Source of the DNA: Sulfurovum sp.
Lineage (GTDB): Bacteria > Campylobacterota > Campylobacteria > Campylobacterales > Sulfurovaceae
Length of the DNA: 33,922 nt
NCBI GenBank assembly: GCA_030949325.1
Contig: JAUZSQ010000073.1
Span: forward strand, 1-33,922
Direction: 5' to 3'
The notes below the pieces were generated by a model that was not told where the DNA came from, searched no databases, and saw only the letters and a list, made by a program, of their open reading frames with translations. The translations under genes and the position numbers were made by a program. How positions within the stretch are numbered: the stretch's first letter is position 1; each line of letters opens with the position of its first letter. Of this stretch, positions 20,388 through 28,570 are shown piece by piece.

Positions 20388-21710
20388 TCATACTTTGATT
20401 TTTTTCCATTCGCCTTGTTGAAAGGTTTTCCATAACCATATTGCTTTGACTAAGGTATCACTTATCATCGCGAGATAGACAAATATGATATCGTTAAAGT
20501 ACCAACTCAAAAACAATGCAGGAAGTATCCGTACAAACCACAAGGAAACAAGATTGATTTTGAGTGTTCTTTTCGTATCTCCAGCGCCTCTTAATGCTCC
20601 TGAGAGTACGAAGTTAAATGCCAAAGGTATTTGTGACAATCCTACAATACGCAAATACAAACTAGCCTCTTCTATCGTCTGCCTATCATCAGTAAAAATC
20701 CATACGATTTGCTCTGGCATAAATATCATAAAAAACGAAAGTATAAACATTAACCCCACGGTATATTTGAGTATCAAAAGTACATCTTCTCGTGCTTGTT
20801 CAGGCTTTTTTGCACCCAAGCCTTGACCCATGAGTGTCATCGCCGCGATAGTAAAGCCAATACCTGGCATAAATGCCAAGCCTTCTACACGTAAGCCTAT
20901 TTGATACCCTGCCAAGACCTCTGTCCCATAATCAGCAATAATCAGAGTAAACAACATAAAAGACCCAAAGGTCAAAGTACGCTCAAAAGAAGCAGGAACC
21001 CCTACTTTTAAGGCACGTCTCAAGAGAGTAGTCGAGTAATGCCATACAGGGATATAGAGCGTTTTGGCTTTGATATAAAGCCATAGGTAAATCATAAACT
21101 CCAAGATATTGACAATGACTGTACCCAAAGCAGCCCCTGCGACACCCATCTGAGGAAAGCCAAAATTACCAAAAATCAATAGATAATTGAGTATCACATT
21201 GAGAACGATTGAACCTAATTTGACATACATCGGAGTTTTGGTATCACCCGTGGCATTGAGGGCTGTGACGAATACAAGCTTGACAAAGACAAAAGGTAGC
21301 ATCCATGTGAGCATTTGGACATACGAGGCACCCAAGGCAATCACTTCGATATCTGTACCAAACCATACATACACATCAGAGGCTACTACATACCAAAAAA
21401 GCATCACAGGTAAGGAAAGAAAGAAGGCAAAAACCAAAAGTGTCGAAAGTCCTGTCGAAGCGCGTGTCATATTATTAGAGCCTACAAAACGAGACAGCAA
21501 AGCAGAAGTCCCTACTTGCAAAAGGGTCAGTATCGCAAAGACAAACATCAAAGACTGTAAACCTAATCCCACAGCAACCACAGCAAAAGCAGAAATACGT
21601 CCTACCATAATCAAATCGGTAATCACTTGCAACATATCCAATAGAGAATTAATCCCTGCAGGGATAGCCATCTTGAGTATCTTGCGATGTTTTTGTGGAA
21701 GTATTGTCAT
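20388..21710 (-). CDS. MATE family efflux transporter
   Basis: About 440 residues with 12 hydrophobic segments in two similar halves. It is an inner-membrane antiporter expelling drugs or metabolites using a sodium or proton gradient. Family segments seen are MAIPAGINSLLDMLQVITDLIM, split here as MAIPAGIN and LLDMLQVITDLIMVGRIS, then FVTALNATGDTKTPMYVKL and LSGALRGAGDTKRTLKIN. The ATG at 21710 shares its A with the stop of the upstream gene (TAATG). The open frame to 21785 is ignored because it would run back into that gene. The substrate cannot be told. Confidence 0.9.
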   Translation of the reverse strand: MTILPQKHRKILKMAIPAGINSLLDMLQVITDLIMVGRISAFAVVAVGLGLQSLMFVFAILTLLQVGTSALLSRFVGSNNMTRASTGLSTLLVFAFFLSLPVMLFWYVVASDVYVWFGTDIEVIALGASYVQMLTWMLPFVFVKLVFVTALNATGDTKTPMYVKLGSIVLNVILNYLLIFGNFGFPQMGVAGAALGTVIVNILEFMIYLWLYIKAKTLYIPVWHYSTTLLRRALKVGVPASFERTLTFGSFMLFTLIIADYGTEVLAGYQIGLRVEGLAFMPGIGFTIAAMTLMGQGLGAKKPEQAREDVLLILKYTVGLMFILSFFMIFMPEQIVWIFTDDRQTIEEASLYLRIVGLSQIPLAFNFVLSGALRGAGDTKRTLKINLVSLWFVRILPALFLSWYFNDIIFVYLAMISDTLVKAIWLWKTFQQGEWKKIKV

Positions 21711-22039
21711 TAGGATATTTTGGTAATATTCATCAAATGCAACATCAATCCTACCAAGAAAATAGACAAAAGTGCCATCATCCAACTCACAGCCACCATC
21801 CTACGCTCTTGACGAAAGACCGAAGCCGTCTTCATAAATACCACAGGTACAGCCAAAAAGACAATCACCGTTGGGGCATAAGCAGTAAAAGGAGTCAATC
21901 CATAGAGGAGTACAGCACTTTGGGTCGCCACATAAGAGGCATAGACGATACTATACATCAAAAGCAGTAACATCCCTTGTAAAACAAGAAAGACGATATA
22001 TATCCCTTTGGCATTTTGTTCATCATTGTATATTTTCAT
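21710..22039 (-). CDS. Small membrane protein of unknown function
   Basis: 109 residues with three hydrophobic segments (about 13-37, 54-72 and 81-103). A short charged stretch (RQERR) lies between the second and third, so it is an inner-membrane protein. It overlaps purN by 4 bases (ATGA) and the MATE gene by 1 base (TAATG). This tight coupling suggests a role tied to the unit, perhaps to the transporter, but no family is recognised. Confidence 0.75.
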   Translation of the reverse strand: MKIYNDEQNAKGIYIVFLVLQGMLLLLMYSIVYASYVATQSAVLLYGLTPFTAYAPTVIVFLAVPVVFMKTASVFRQERRMVAVSWMMALLSIFLVGLMLHLMNITKIS

Positions 22040-22599
22040 TTGTTATCCTCAAATATCTGTTGTATGGCTTCTATCAATACTTCTTTTTCTATCCGTCCAA
22101 CCGTACGCGTATAGGCTTCTAAGTCCATACCTTGTTTCTGAATGCTTCTTTGCAAGATAATCTCTCCAGCATCAAGCTCAGAGCTAACCCAATGGACGGT
22201 CACTCCACCCAAATCATAGCTATCTTCATAGCTTTTACGGATAGCATGAAGTCCTTTATGACGAGGAAGCAAAGAGGGATGCAAATTGATACTTACAATA
22301 TGTTCTGTAAACACAGGGGTCAAAATACGCATAAACCCTGCCAAAATAGTCAAATCAGGGGTATATCTCCCCAATGTCTCTACCAATTGCGTATCAAAGT
22401 CTTCTCTACGCGTAAAGCCCTTAGACTCAATGATTTCCAACGGAATATCATAGCTCTTAGCAAAGGCTATTCCCTTGGCATCAGACCTATTACAAATCGC
22501 CACCACCACCTCAAAGCCTTTGAGATGCAAATGTTCCAAAATATACGCAAAGTTACTACCAGTCCCTGAAAAGAGTACGGCTAATTTTTTAGTTTTCAT
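22036..22599 (-). CDS. purN: Phosphoribosylglycinamide formyltransferase
   Basis: 187 residues. It transfers the formyl group of 10-formyl-THF to GAR, the third step of purine synthesis. Seen are FSGTGSNF (phosphate loop), LAGFMRIL, SINLHPSLLPRHKGLHA with the catalytic Asn and His, and VTHWVSS-like GVTVHWVSSELDAGEIILQ with the catalytic Asp. The ribosome site is weak. It heads the purN-membrane protein-MATE-aroK run and is divergent from rpsU. Confidence 0.95.
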   Translation of the reverse strand: MKTKKLAVLFSGTGSNFAYILEHLHLKGFEVVVAICNRSDAKGIAFAKSYDIPLEIIESKGFTRREDFDTQLVETLGRYTPDLTILAGFMRILTPVFTEHIVSINLHPSLLPRHKGLHAIRKSYEDSYDLGGVTVHWVSSELDAGEIILQRSIQKQGMDLEAYTRTVGRIEKEVLIEAIQQIFEDNK

Positions 22600-22663
22600 A
22601 AGTGTATTTTACTCTAAAGAAAGCCAAAGGTCAATACTTCACCTCTACACAATTTTATTTCGA

Positions 22664-22669
22664 TATAAT
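22664..22669 (+). promoter_or_regulatory. -10 box for rpsU
   Basis: TATAAT in CGATATAATACG, 69 bases before the rpsU ATG, after a T-rich stretch. The implied leader of about 60 bases ends in GGAAGGGGGG, a purine-rich ribosome site. Confidence 0.5.
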
Positions 22670-22737
22670 ACGCCTCATATTTATCTATTTTGGACATAGA
22701 ATCCAGAAAATCTTGATAAGGAAGGGGGGTGCTTGAT

Positions 22738-22950
22738 ATGCCAGGAATTAAAATAACTTCACGTGATACATTTGATGATGCGTACAGAAAATTTAAAAGA
22801 CAATGTGACAGAAACCTTATTGTAACAGAAGCTAGAGCTCGTCAACACTTTGAGACTCAAACTGAAAAGAACAAAAAAGAAAAAATTGCCACTCGCAAGA
22901 AAATTCTTAAAAAACTCTTCATGCTTAGAAGATACGAGTCAAGACTCTAA
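22738..22950 (+). CDS. rpsU: 30S ribosomal protein S21
   Basis: 70 residues ([19 protein letters not shown]...[13 protein letters not shown]), typical size and basic composition. S21 sits on the 30S platform near the anti-Shine-Dalgarno region. The ATG at 22738 gives the family N-terminus; an ATG three codons upstream is less likely. It has its own promoter and a strong terminator hairpin right after it, so it is probably transcribed alone. Confidence 0.95.
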   Translation: MPGIKITSRDTFDDAYRKFKRQCDRNLIVTEARARQHFETQTEKNKKEKIATRKKILKKLFMLRRYESRL

Positions 22951-22957
22951 TCTTATC

Positions 22958-22986
22958 GTAACAGAACATTATGTTCTGTTACTTTT
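22958..22986 (+). terminator. Terminator of rpsU
   Basis: Perfect 11-bp arms (GTAACAGAACA at 22958-22968 and TGTTCTGTTAC at 22972-22982) with a 3-base loop, followed by TTTT. It lies 8 bases after the rpsU stop. The stop codon of the converging hydrolase gene lies inside the right arm, so the same hairpin forms in that transcript too. Confidence 0.85.
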
Positions 22987-23513
22987 GCAATACCAACGCT
23001 TCAATCAATCCCCACTTTCCATACCCAAAATCAGCATTAATATGTCCAGCATCGACCAAGACATCTAAAGATGCATCATAATATTTGGCTATCTCTTCTA
23101 CCTCTGCTATCTTCACCCAAGGGTCATTGTCCGATACCACGATATGCACGGCTTTAGCAGTAATATTCTGAGGTCTAGGACAAGGGGAAAAAGGTCTTAA
23201 TCGTCTTTTCTTTCGTATCAAGACTAGGAATAGACACCATAAACAATCGCTCTACCTCTACGATATCTCCCTCTTCACAAAGCCACAACCACAAATTATT
23301 GGCTAGAGAATGACAGACTACAGTATCAGGGTTAAAGTCTTGGAGTACCTCTTTGACTTGTCTCATCCAACGATTTTTAGAAGGGAAGTGACAATTATCA
23401 AGCAAAGGAAAGCAAACCGTACCATAGTCTTGGGCAATCTCCGAAGCCAATTCAGACTGCCAATGAGGAGCATCTGAGCCTCCCCAACCGTGTAGGATTA
23501 GTGTTTTATTCAT
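22979..23513 (-). CDS. RBBP9/YdeN-type alpha/beta hydrolase (one extra base near 23195)
   Basis: 177 residues after removing one base. It begins MNKTLILHGWGGSDAPHWQS, the usual RBBP9/YdeN opening. VCHSLANNLW carries the nucleophile Ser, VSDNDPWVKI the Asp, and GHINADFGYGKW the His of the triad. The frame break is between TKEK and RLRPFSPCPRPQNI, where AAAAGACGA has one base too many. This family hydrolyses small esters; physiological substrates are mostly unknown. It is cytoplasmic. Its stop falls inside the rpsU terminator. Confidence 0.85.
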
Positions 23514-23545
23514 TTTGAACCTTTTTTGTTTATGGGTTTTTAGTG

Positions 23546-23620
23546 AGCTATGTTAATATTTAGCCATTTTTTTAACATAGATAGAAGCTATGTTAACTTA
23601 TATCCCTTTTTTTAACCTAG
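23546..23620. repeat. Two tandem 35-bp palindromic units at the 3' end of the Fic gene
   Basis: Units at 23546-23580 and 23586-23620 match at 29 of 35 positions with a 5-base spacer. The first is an inverted repeat with perfect 9-bp ends (CTATGTTAA and TTAACATAG). The second has the same layout with one arm base changed. The second unit contains the last codons and stop of the Fic gene, so the first looks like a duplicate of the gene's end. Confidence 0.7.
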
Positions 23621-24666
23621 TAAATAATGCTACATTGACATAGAACTTACTGTTTTTGATTTGAATACTTTCTAAAATACCGATAGAGGCTAACGCTTTA
23701 AGATACTTTGATGCTGTCTGTCTTGTAAGCCCCAACCCTTCAACCAAAAAATCTATTTTTGTATAAGGATGATGAAACAATATCTCTACTAAATCTTTAC
23801 TATATATCTTTGGCAACTTTTCCTTTAACTCTTGCTTCGTTTGATACATAAGGGCAGATATATCATTGACTAAAGAGATGGTTTCTAATGAGGTTTGTTC
23901 TACACCATCAAGCATATACAGTATCCACTCTTCCCAATGGTCTTTGGTTCTCACTTCTTGTAACAATCTATAATAATCACTCTTGTGCTTGATAATGTAA
24001 TGGCTCAGATATAAAATAGGAATATCAAGTAAATCATTTAAAATAAGATACAAAATATTGATAATCCTACCTGTACGACCATTGCCATCATAAAAAGGAT
24101 GAATTGTTTCAAATTGATAATGAATAATAGCCATATTGATAAGTGGGTCTATATCATTTGGCTCATTTATATACTGTTCAAGATTGCCTAGAAGTTTTTC
24201 TATATCTTCGTAATTTTGTGGGGGTGTAAATATCACTTCACCTGTTTGAGCATTGGCTAAATTTGTCCCACTTTGTCTTCTCACTCCTGCATCATTTTGT
24301 TCTAATTCTTTCTGTATTTCAACGATATATCTTTTAAGTAGTAGCTTATTTTCCTTGACAAGATGATAACCTTTCAAAAGAGAATTTTTATAGTTTTGTA
24401 CCTCTTTAGTAGCATGAGATATATTTTTTCATAGCCAAATGGGCTTGGTACAACTCATCATGCGTGGTAATAATATTCTCTATCTCACTACTATCTTTGG
24501 CTTCTTGTAGGGCTAGTGAATTTATCAAAATATTACTATTGGGAATGATTTTTGAGACCCCATTTAGCTTCGCCAATGCACGGTTTGCCATTATAGATTT
24601 TTTGAGTATAGCTTTTGTTTCTATGTCTTTCGTTATGGGTAAGTTTGGAGGGATAAATTCTTTCAT
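23598..24666 (-). CDS. Fic-domain protein (one extra A near 24425)
   Basis: 355 residues after removing one A from a run of six. The Fic motif HPFYDGNGRTGR is complete, including the catalytic His, so it is predicted to attach AMP (or another nucleotide phosphate) to target proteins. SSEIENI in the N-terminal part matches the inhibitory (S/T)xxxE(N/G) helix of class II Fic proteins. The C-terminus has a winged-helix-like segment (LGLTRQTASKYLKALASIGI), as in Fic proteins that bind DNA. No antitoxin is needed when the inhibitory helix is built in. It is the first gene of an AT-rich accessory island. Targets cannot be inferred. Confidence 0.85.
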
Positions 24667-24741
24667 TTTATCATCACTTCACTAAGACAAAGTATCCCAC
24701 CTATCACCATTAGGTCTGATGTATCCCTGTATCTGTGGTTA

Positions 24742-24766
24742 CTTTCATCGTAGAATATTTTATAGT
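24742..24766. repeat. 25-bp direct repeat, copy 1
   Basis: Matches 25477-25501 at 23 of 25 positions; the shared core is AATATTTTATAGT. It covers the last bases and stop of the Abi-like gene. The two copies bracket the Abi-like gene and its upstream spacer, as if a cassette had been inserted or duplicated. Confidence 0.6.
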
Positions 24767-25368
24767 TCATTATTTTTCTTTACAACATCAGATTTTGCAA
24801 ATTGATATAATGCATCATCAAAATATTGCAATATTAAATAAATATCATTTTCTATATTTTGATATTCTTCTTTATTGATTATTTTATCAAAATGAAATAC
24901 TTTATTTCTAAAAATTCTTATGTTATTTAACTTTGTAAAAAAATAATGTCGATTTACTCTTTTATCTTTTTCTATATCGATATTTGGAAAAATTTGTTTC
25001 AAATCATTGTATCTTAGATATTCTTTGTATGTTTTTTTTAGAAGCATTGTCCAAAATCTAAAACTCAATTCTGCTATTAGATTATCTTGTGTAATGTGTT
25101 TATTTTGCTGTTTTAGCATTTTGATAGATGAATTTATTTTCATTTGTAATTGAGGCTTGATGAAACCTTTATCAAAAAGCCATTGTTCCCCTACCTTACT
25201 TATAAACAATTTATTGAGTGAATTTCTTAGCCCTATTTCAACCAAAGACAAAGGCACATAAAACTTATTTGATAGTTGAATATTTTCAATATATTCTTTT
25301 ACACCACTATATTGAGTTAATCTACTATTAGATATAAATTGATTTTTTATTTTTACACATTTTTTCAT
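24760..25368 (-). CDS. Abi-like (AbiD/AbiF type) HEPN protein
   Basis: 202 residues. The pattern LSLVEIGLRNSLNKLF, then LIAELSFRFWTMLL, then NNIRIFRNKVFHFDKI fits the Abi_2/Abi-like family of abortive-infection proteins. RNKVFH is the Rx4H motif of HEPN ribonucleases and is intact, so RNA cleavage during phage infection is a reasonable prediction. No partner antitoxin ORF lies beside it on the same strand except the TIR gene upstream. The DNA is markedly more AT-rich than in the core genes, which suggests transfer. The start follows AGAAG closely. Confidence 0.75.
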   Translation of the reverse strand: MKKCVKIKNQFISNSRLTQYSGVKEYIENIQLSNKFYVPLSLVEIGLRNSLNKLFISKVGEQWLFDKGFIKPQLQMKINSSIKMLKQQNKHITQDNLIAELSFRFWTMLLKKTYKEYLRYNDLKQIFPNIDIEKDKRVNRHYFFTKLNNIRIFRNKVFHFDKIINKEEYQNIENDIYLILQYFDDALYQFAKSDVVKKNNEL

Positions 25369-25409
25369 TTGACTTCTTTTATTATTTTAGTTCTAATTAT
25401 CATAGAATC

Positions 25410-25455
25410 CCCCAATAAGCCTTTAGCCTTTGAGTTAAAGCTTGGGGTCTTTTTA
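25410..25455 (+). terminator. Strong plus-strand terminator with no gene before it
   Basis: CCCCAA-AAGC-TTTA pairs with TAAAGCTTGGGG, followed by TCTTTTTATTT on the plus strand. All neighbouring genes are on the minus strand, and the minus strand has no T-run after this hairpin. It may be left over from a lost plus-strand gene, or carried in with the cassette. Confidence 0.55.
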
Positions 25456-25476
25456 TTTATAGTAATTTTTATTATC

Positions 25477-25501
25477 CTTTCATCGCAAAATATTTTATAG
25501 T
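25477..25501. repeat. 25-bp direct repeat, copy 2
   Basis: Second copy of the repeat at 24742-24766, two mismatches. It lies 6 bases past the stop codon of the TIR gene. Confidence 0.6.
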
Positions 25502-25507
25502 TTACAA

Positions 25508-26437
25508 TCAAAATGGTATCTCGTCCGTTATTTCAATATTATTATTTACACTTTCATTCAATATAGCAATATTATATTCATCTAATAATATGCTTAACTC
25601 TATCATAAATCTTTTTGATTTCATTAATACATTATTATTTTTAATTTGTTCTGCCATTTGTTCTAATATTTCTCTTGGTATCTCTTTGATTTCAGATAAA
25701 ATTTCTAATTGTTTTAATGCCGTGTCAATATGTGTAGAATTTGCAATTAAATTTATAAATATCATTAACATCGTATGTCTAGTTTTTGGATGCTTTATTA
25801 TTGTTTCAAAAATTGATTTTGCTACTTTTTGAACGCTTGTATCGCGTCCTTTTATTGCCTGATACTTACCGATAAAACCATAAGGGTCTATCTCTTTTCT
25901 AATTGGTATTATCAATACATCTTTCCCCACTGCAAAGCCAACCTCTTGATCACACCAATTACTTTCTTTAAATCCTTCCATTAAAATAGCTGTTAAAGCA
26001 TCCATAGAATGCAATGCAATTTCAATTTCTTCTTGCCACTCTTTGCTTGGCTCAATATCTTCATGAGCTACAAATCCACTAATTCCATATATCAATAATA
26101 GATTTTGCAAGTTTGAAGCAGTTTTTTTATATTTTGCTAAATGACTAATAAATAATTTAAAATGTCCTTGCTCCCAAAATGTTGCTAATTGAATATTTTT
26201 CTTTTTAATTTCATTATGTTCTATTTCTAAATCATCAGCAATTTCTAAAATTGTATCTACACTTTCATTTGCTAAAAGTTCCTTAAGATATATTCTTTTA
26301 CTATTTTTACATTCATCTTTATCACGAGTACTTATATTGAATGCAGGTAAATAAGTAAAAATATCGATACAAGTCATTTGTTGCTGTAAAGTTTCAGCAA
26401 TTTTATCAATTAGTCTAAATTTTTCAATTGGTTTCAT
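25508..26437 (-). CDS. TIR-domain protein, candidate anti-phage NADase
   Basis: 309 residues from the ATG at 26437, chosen because GAGGGG precedes it. Residues 1-75 are a helical region (KIAETLQQQM...LLANESVDTILEIADDLEI) of a kind I associate with bacterial TIR and other defence effectors. Residues 93-180 are a TIR domain: KLFISH, then YGISGFVAHEDIEPSKEW, EEIEIAL, and SNWCDQEVGFAVGKDVLIIPI. The Glu in WCDQE (about 165) is the likely catalytic residue. The C-terminal 120 residues are helical and unassigned. Bacterial TIR proteins often degrade NAD or make signalling nucleotides on phage infection. It overlaps the upstream scar ORF by 14 bases. Confidence 0.82.
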   Translation of the reverse strand: MKPIEKFRLIDKIAETLQQQMTCIDIFTYLPAFNISTRDKDECKNSKRIYLKELLANESVDTILEIADDLEIEHNEIKKKNIQLATFWEQGHFKLFISHLAKYKKTASNLQNLLLIYGISGFVAHEDIEPSKEWQEEIEIALHSMDALTAILMEGFKESNWCDQEVGFAVGKDVLIIPIRKEIDPYGFIGKYQAIKGRDTSVQKVAKSIFETIIKHPKTRHTMLMIFINLIANSTHIDTALKQLEILSEIKEIPREILEQMAEQIKNNNVLMKSKRFMIELSILLDEYNIAILNESVNNNIEITDEIPF

Positions 26438-26630
26438 TAATATACCCCTCATAGAACCCAAACAAAAACTCCATCCTCTCTTTATCACTCTTAAACCTTT
26501 TAGAAGTATAGCACCTATCTACAGCCTTATCCAACAATTGAACTGATGATTTATTTTTATCGCTTTCATCTTCCAACTCTTTAGAAAAATGTATTGCTCT
26601 GTTCTTTATCTCATTCCAACTTAGTGCCAC
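26424..26630 (-). pseudogene. 68-residue ORF joining the N- and C-terminal ends of an MmeI-like DNA methyltransferase
   Basis: Residues 1-27 (MALSWNEIKNRAIHFSKELE) look like the start of MmeI-type/class I SAM-dependent DNA methyltransferases. Residues 31-64 (LDKAVDRCYTSKRF, then ERMEFLFGFYEGY) look like the extreme C-terminus of the same family. Everything between, normally about 800-900 residues, is absent, and the join is in frame. The start is GTG with AAGGAT before it. Both family matches are from memory. The peptide cannot be an active enzyme, but its translation may drive the overlapping TIR gene. Confidence 0.5.
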
Positions 26631-26666
26631 TTTATATCCTTATATCGTATGAAGCAACAATATCCC

Positions 26667-27749
26667 CTACAAAGACAACACATAATCCCTAACCTCTGCA
26701 TCTATCTCTACTATATCCTCTATACTCGTCGCTTTGACATTGCCAAATTTGGCATAAGCATCTAAGACTTTGTCGCTCATACCAAAGAATGAGCATTCTT
26801 CTTTTTGGAAGGCTTCTATGGCTACTTCATTGGAGGCGTTGATGATTACGCCTAGGTGTGGGTTCTGTAAGATATGCTCTTTTAGGTTCCATATAGGGTA
26901 GCGAGTGGGTTCTATGGGTAAGAATTCTATCGCTCCCATAGCCAATAAGTCTGTAGGAGGGAGAATGGCATCGGTGATTTCACCTTTGAGGGCAAAGGCG
27001 ATAGGGAGCTTCATATCTACTCCTGCAAAGTGAGCTGTCGTTGAGCCGTCTTTAAATTCTGCCAAGGCGTGGATGATGGACTTTTTTTCGATGACCGCAT
27101 CGACATTGGAAGTACCAAAGAGCCATTTGGCTTCTAGGAGTTCAAAGAGTTTGTTGGTCATCGTAGCTGAATCTATGGTGATTTTGTTTCCCATAGACCA
27201 ATTGGGATGATTGAGTGCGTCAGCGAAGGTAGCATCTTTCATTTTGTCTATGTCCCAGTCTCTAAATGCTCCACCTGAAGCTGTAATATAGAGCTTGGAG
27301 ATAGGACGTTCATTGATGAGATACCACAAGCCAAAATGCTCAGAATCAATAGGCGTAATCAACGAAATATCCAAAAACTCACCTGCGACGACAAGAGACT
27401 CTTTGTTCGCTAAAGCCACACGTTTGCCCAAAGAAGTGGCTTTGAGTGTAGGGGCTAATCCTGCGTAGCCTACAAGGGCATTGACAATCGTAGAACTCTT
27501 CGAAGATGCAATCACTTCAAGAATGGCTTCTGCTCCAAAGCGTACATCATCATGCACAACTTTATGCCTATCACGCTTGTCTGCGATGACGACTACTTTG
27601 GGTTTATGTATGGCTATTTGTTCGTTGAGTAGGTCTATATTATATCCTGCTACCAAGGCTTCTACTGCGATATCGTAACGCTTGGCAATGTGTAAGGTAT
27701 TGACTCCTATTGAGCCTGTAGAACCCAAAAGTACGATACTCGAATCCAT
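26667..27749 (-). CDS. dxr: 1-deoxy-D-xylulose 5-phosphate reductoisomerase
   Basis: 360 residues, slightly shorter than the E. coli enzyme. It makes MEP from DXP with NADPH, the first committed step of the non-mevalonate isoprenoid route. Seen are GSTGSIGVNTL (NADPH loop), ALANKESLVVAG, PIDSEHFGLW, TASGGAFRDW, NWSMGNKITIDSATMTNKLFE and the C-terminal helical domain. Its ATG shares a base with the cdsA stop (TAATG), so translation is coupled. cdsA-dxr is a conserved pair. Confidence 0.95.
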   Translation of the reverse strand: MDSSIVLLGSTGSIGVNTLHIAKRYDIAVEALVAGYNIDLLNEQIAIHKPKVVVIADKRDRHKVVHDDVRFGAEAILEVIASSKSSTIVNALVGYAGLAPTLKATSLGKRVALANKESLVVAGEFLDISLITPIDSEHFGLWYLINERPISKLYITASGGAFRDWDIDKMKDATFADALNHPNWSMGNKITIDSATMTNKLFELLEAKWLFGTSNVDAVIEKKSIIHALAEFKDGSTTAHFAGVDMKLPIAFALKGEITDAILPPTDLLAMGAIEFLPIEPTRYPIWNLKEHILQNPHLGVIINASNEVAIEAFQKEECSFFGMSDKVLDAYAKFGNVKATSIEDIVEIDAEVRDYVLSL

Positions 27750-28511
27750 TATAACAAGGCTCTAAGTGAAATGACCATCATCGGTGCGGCGAAAAGGTAT
27801 CCGTCAATTCTGTCCAAGATTCCACCATGCCCAGGCAAAACATCGCCTGAGTCTTTGACCCCTGCTTCTCTTTTGAGATATGATTCAAAGAGGTCACCAA
27901 AGATAGAAGCTATAGCCGTAATAAGTGTAACAATAACCACTGTCCAAAAAGGGGCTATATCACTATACAAGCCAAATAATGTACCGATAATAGTAGCCAA
28001 AATAACCCCTCCAAAAACCCCTTCTAGGGTCTTGTTGGGACTGGTATCAGAAAATTTGGTTTTGCCTATGGCTTTGCCTACAAAATATGCACCTGTATCC
28101 GTAATGGCTACAGTCACAAGCAACCATGCCATCGCCGAAGATACCAAAGTCTTGGTAGAGAATAAGAAAGAAAAATACCCCTGAAACAGGGTACAAAAAA
28201 GGCTAGAGTAAACGTTTGTCAAAATTATGTAAATACGCAATAGACCCTGCAAAGATGATAGCTACAAGGAAGAAGAGGTCATCAGGATTGGGATAAGCAT
28301 AAGCCAATAGCCATAAAAGTACAGCCCAAAAATACGCAGAAGAAGAACTAAGGTCGAAAAGTTTCATCGCTTCATAAAAAGCAAAGATATAAATCACTCC
28401 CAAAAATGCCCACATCAAGAGAAAATTGTCTATCCAGCCAATAATGCCTACAAGTGCCAATAAGCCTATTCCTGTGATGATACGCTGTTGAAAAGAAGTC
28501 AAGTTTTTCAT
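27749..28511 (-). CDS. cdsA: Phosphatidate cytidylyltransferase (in-frame TAG and one extra base)
   Basis: 253 residues if repaired. CdsA makes CDP-diacylglycerol from phosphatidate and CTP for phospholipid synthesis, with several transmembrane segments. The signature near the C-terminus is visible (SIFGDLFESYLKREAGVKDSG, read here as SIFGDLFES and KREAGVKDSGDVLPGHGGIL, then DRIDGYLFA). At 28203-28205 the frame meets TAG where Trp (TGG) would fit (LL-PFLYPV). Near 28148 one extra T changes the frame before MAWLLVTVAITDTGAYF. Both are likely errors, since the gene is essential. AGGAATTATCGT precedes the ATG. Confidence 0.85.
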
Positions 28512-28570
28512 ACGATAATTCCTATTATTGAATTGATTTACAGATAAAAGTAATTATATCACGCTTTGCG

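Noticed and set aside
21187..21726. Plus-strand open frame of 179 codons inside the MATE gene
   Set aside because: Antisense shadow of a membrane-protein gene, with no ribosome site.
23546..23620. CRISPR-like array
   Set aside because: Only two units with a 5-base spacer, and no cas genes. A CRISPR array would need regular spacers of about 30 bases.
24760..26437. A named Thoeris or CBASS system
   Set aside because: Thoeris needs a ThsA-type partner and CBASS a nucleotidyltransferase; neither is present. The TIR gene's only neighbours are the Abi-like gene and the scar ORF.
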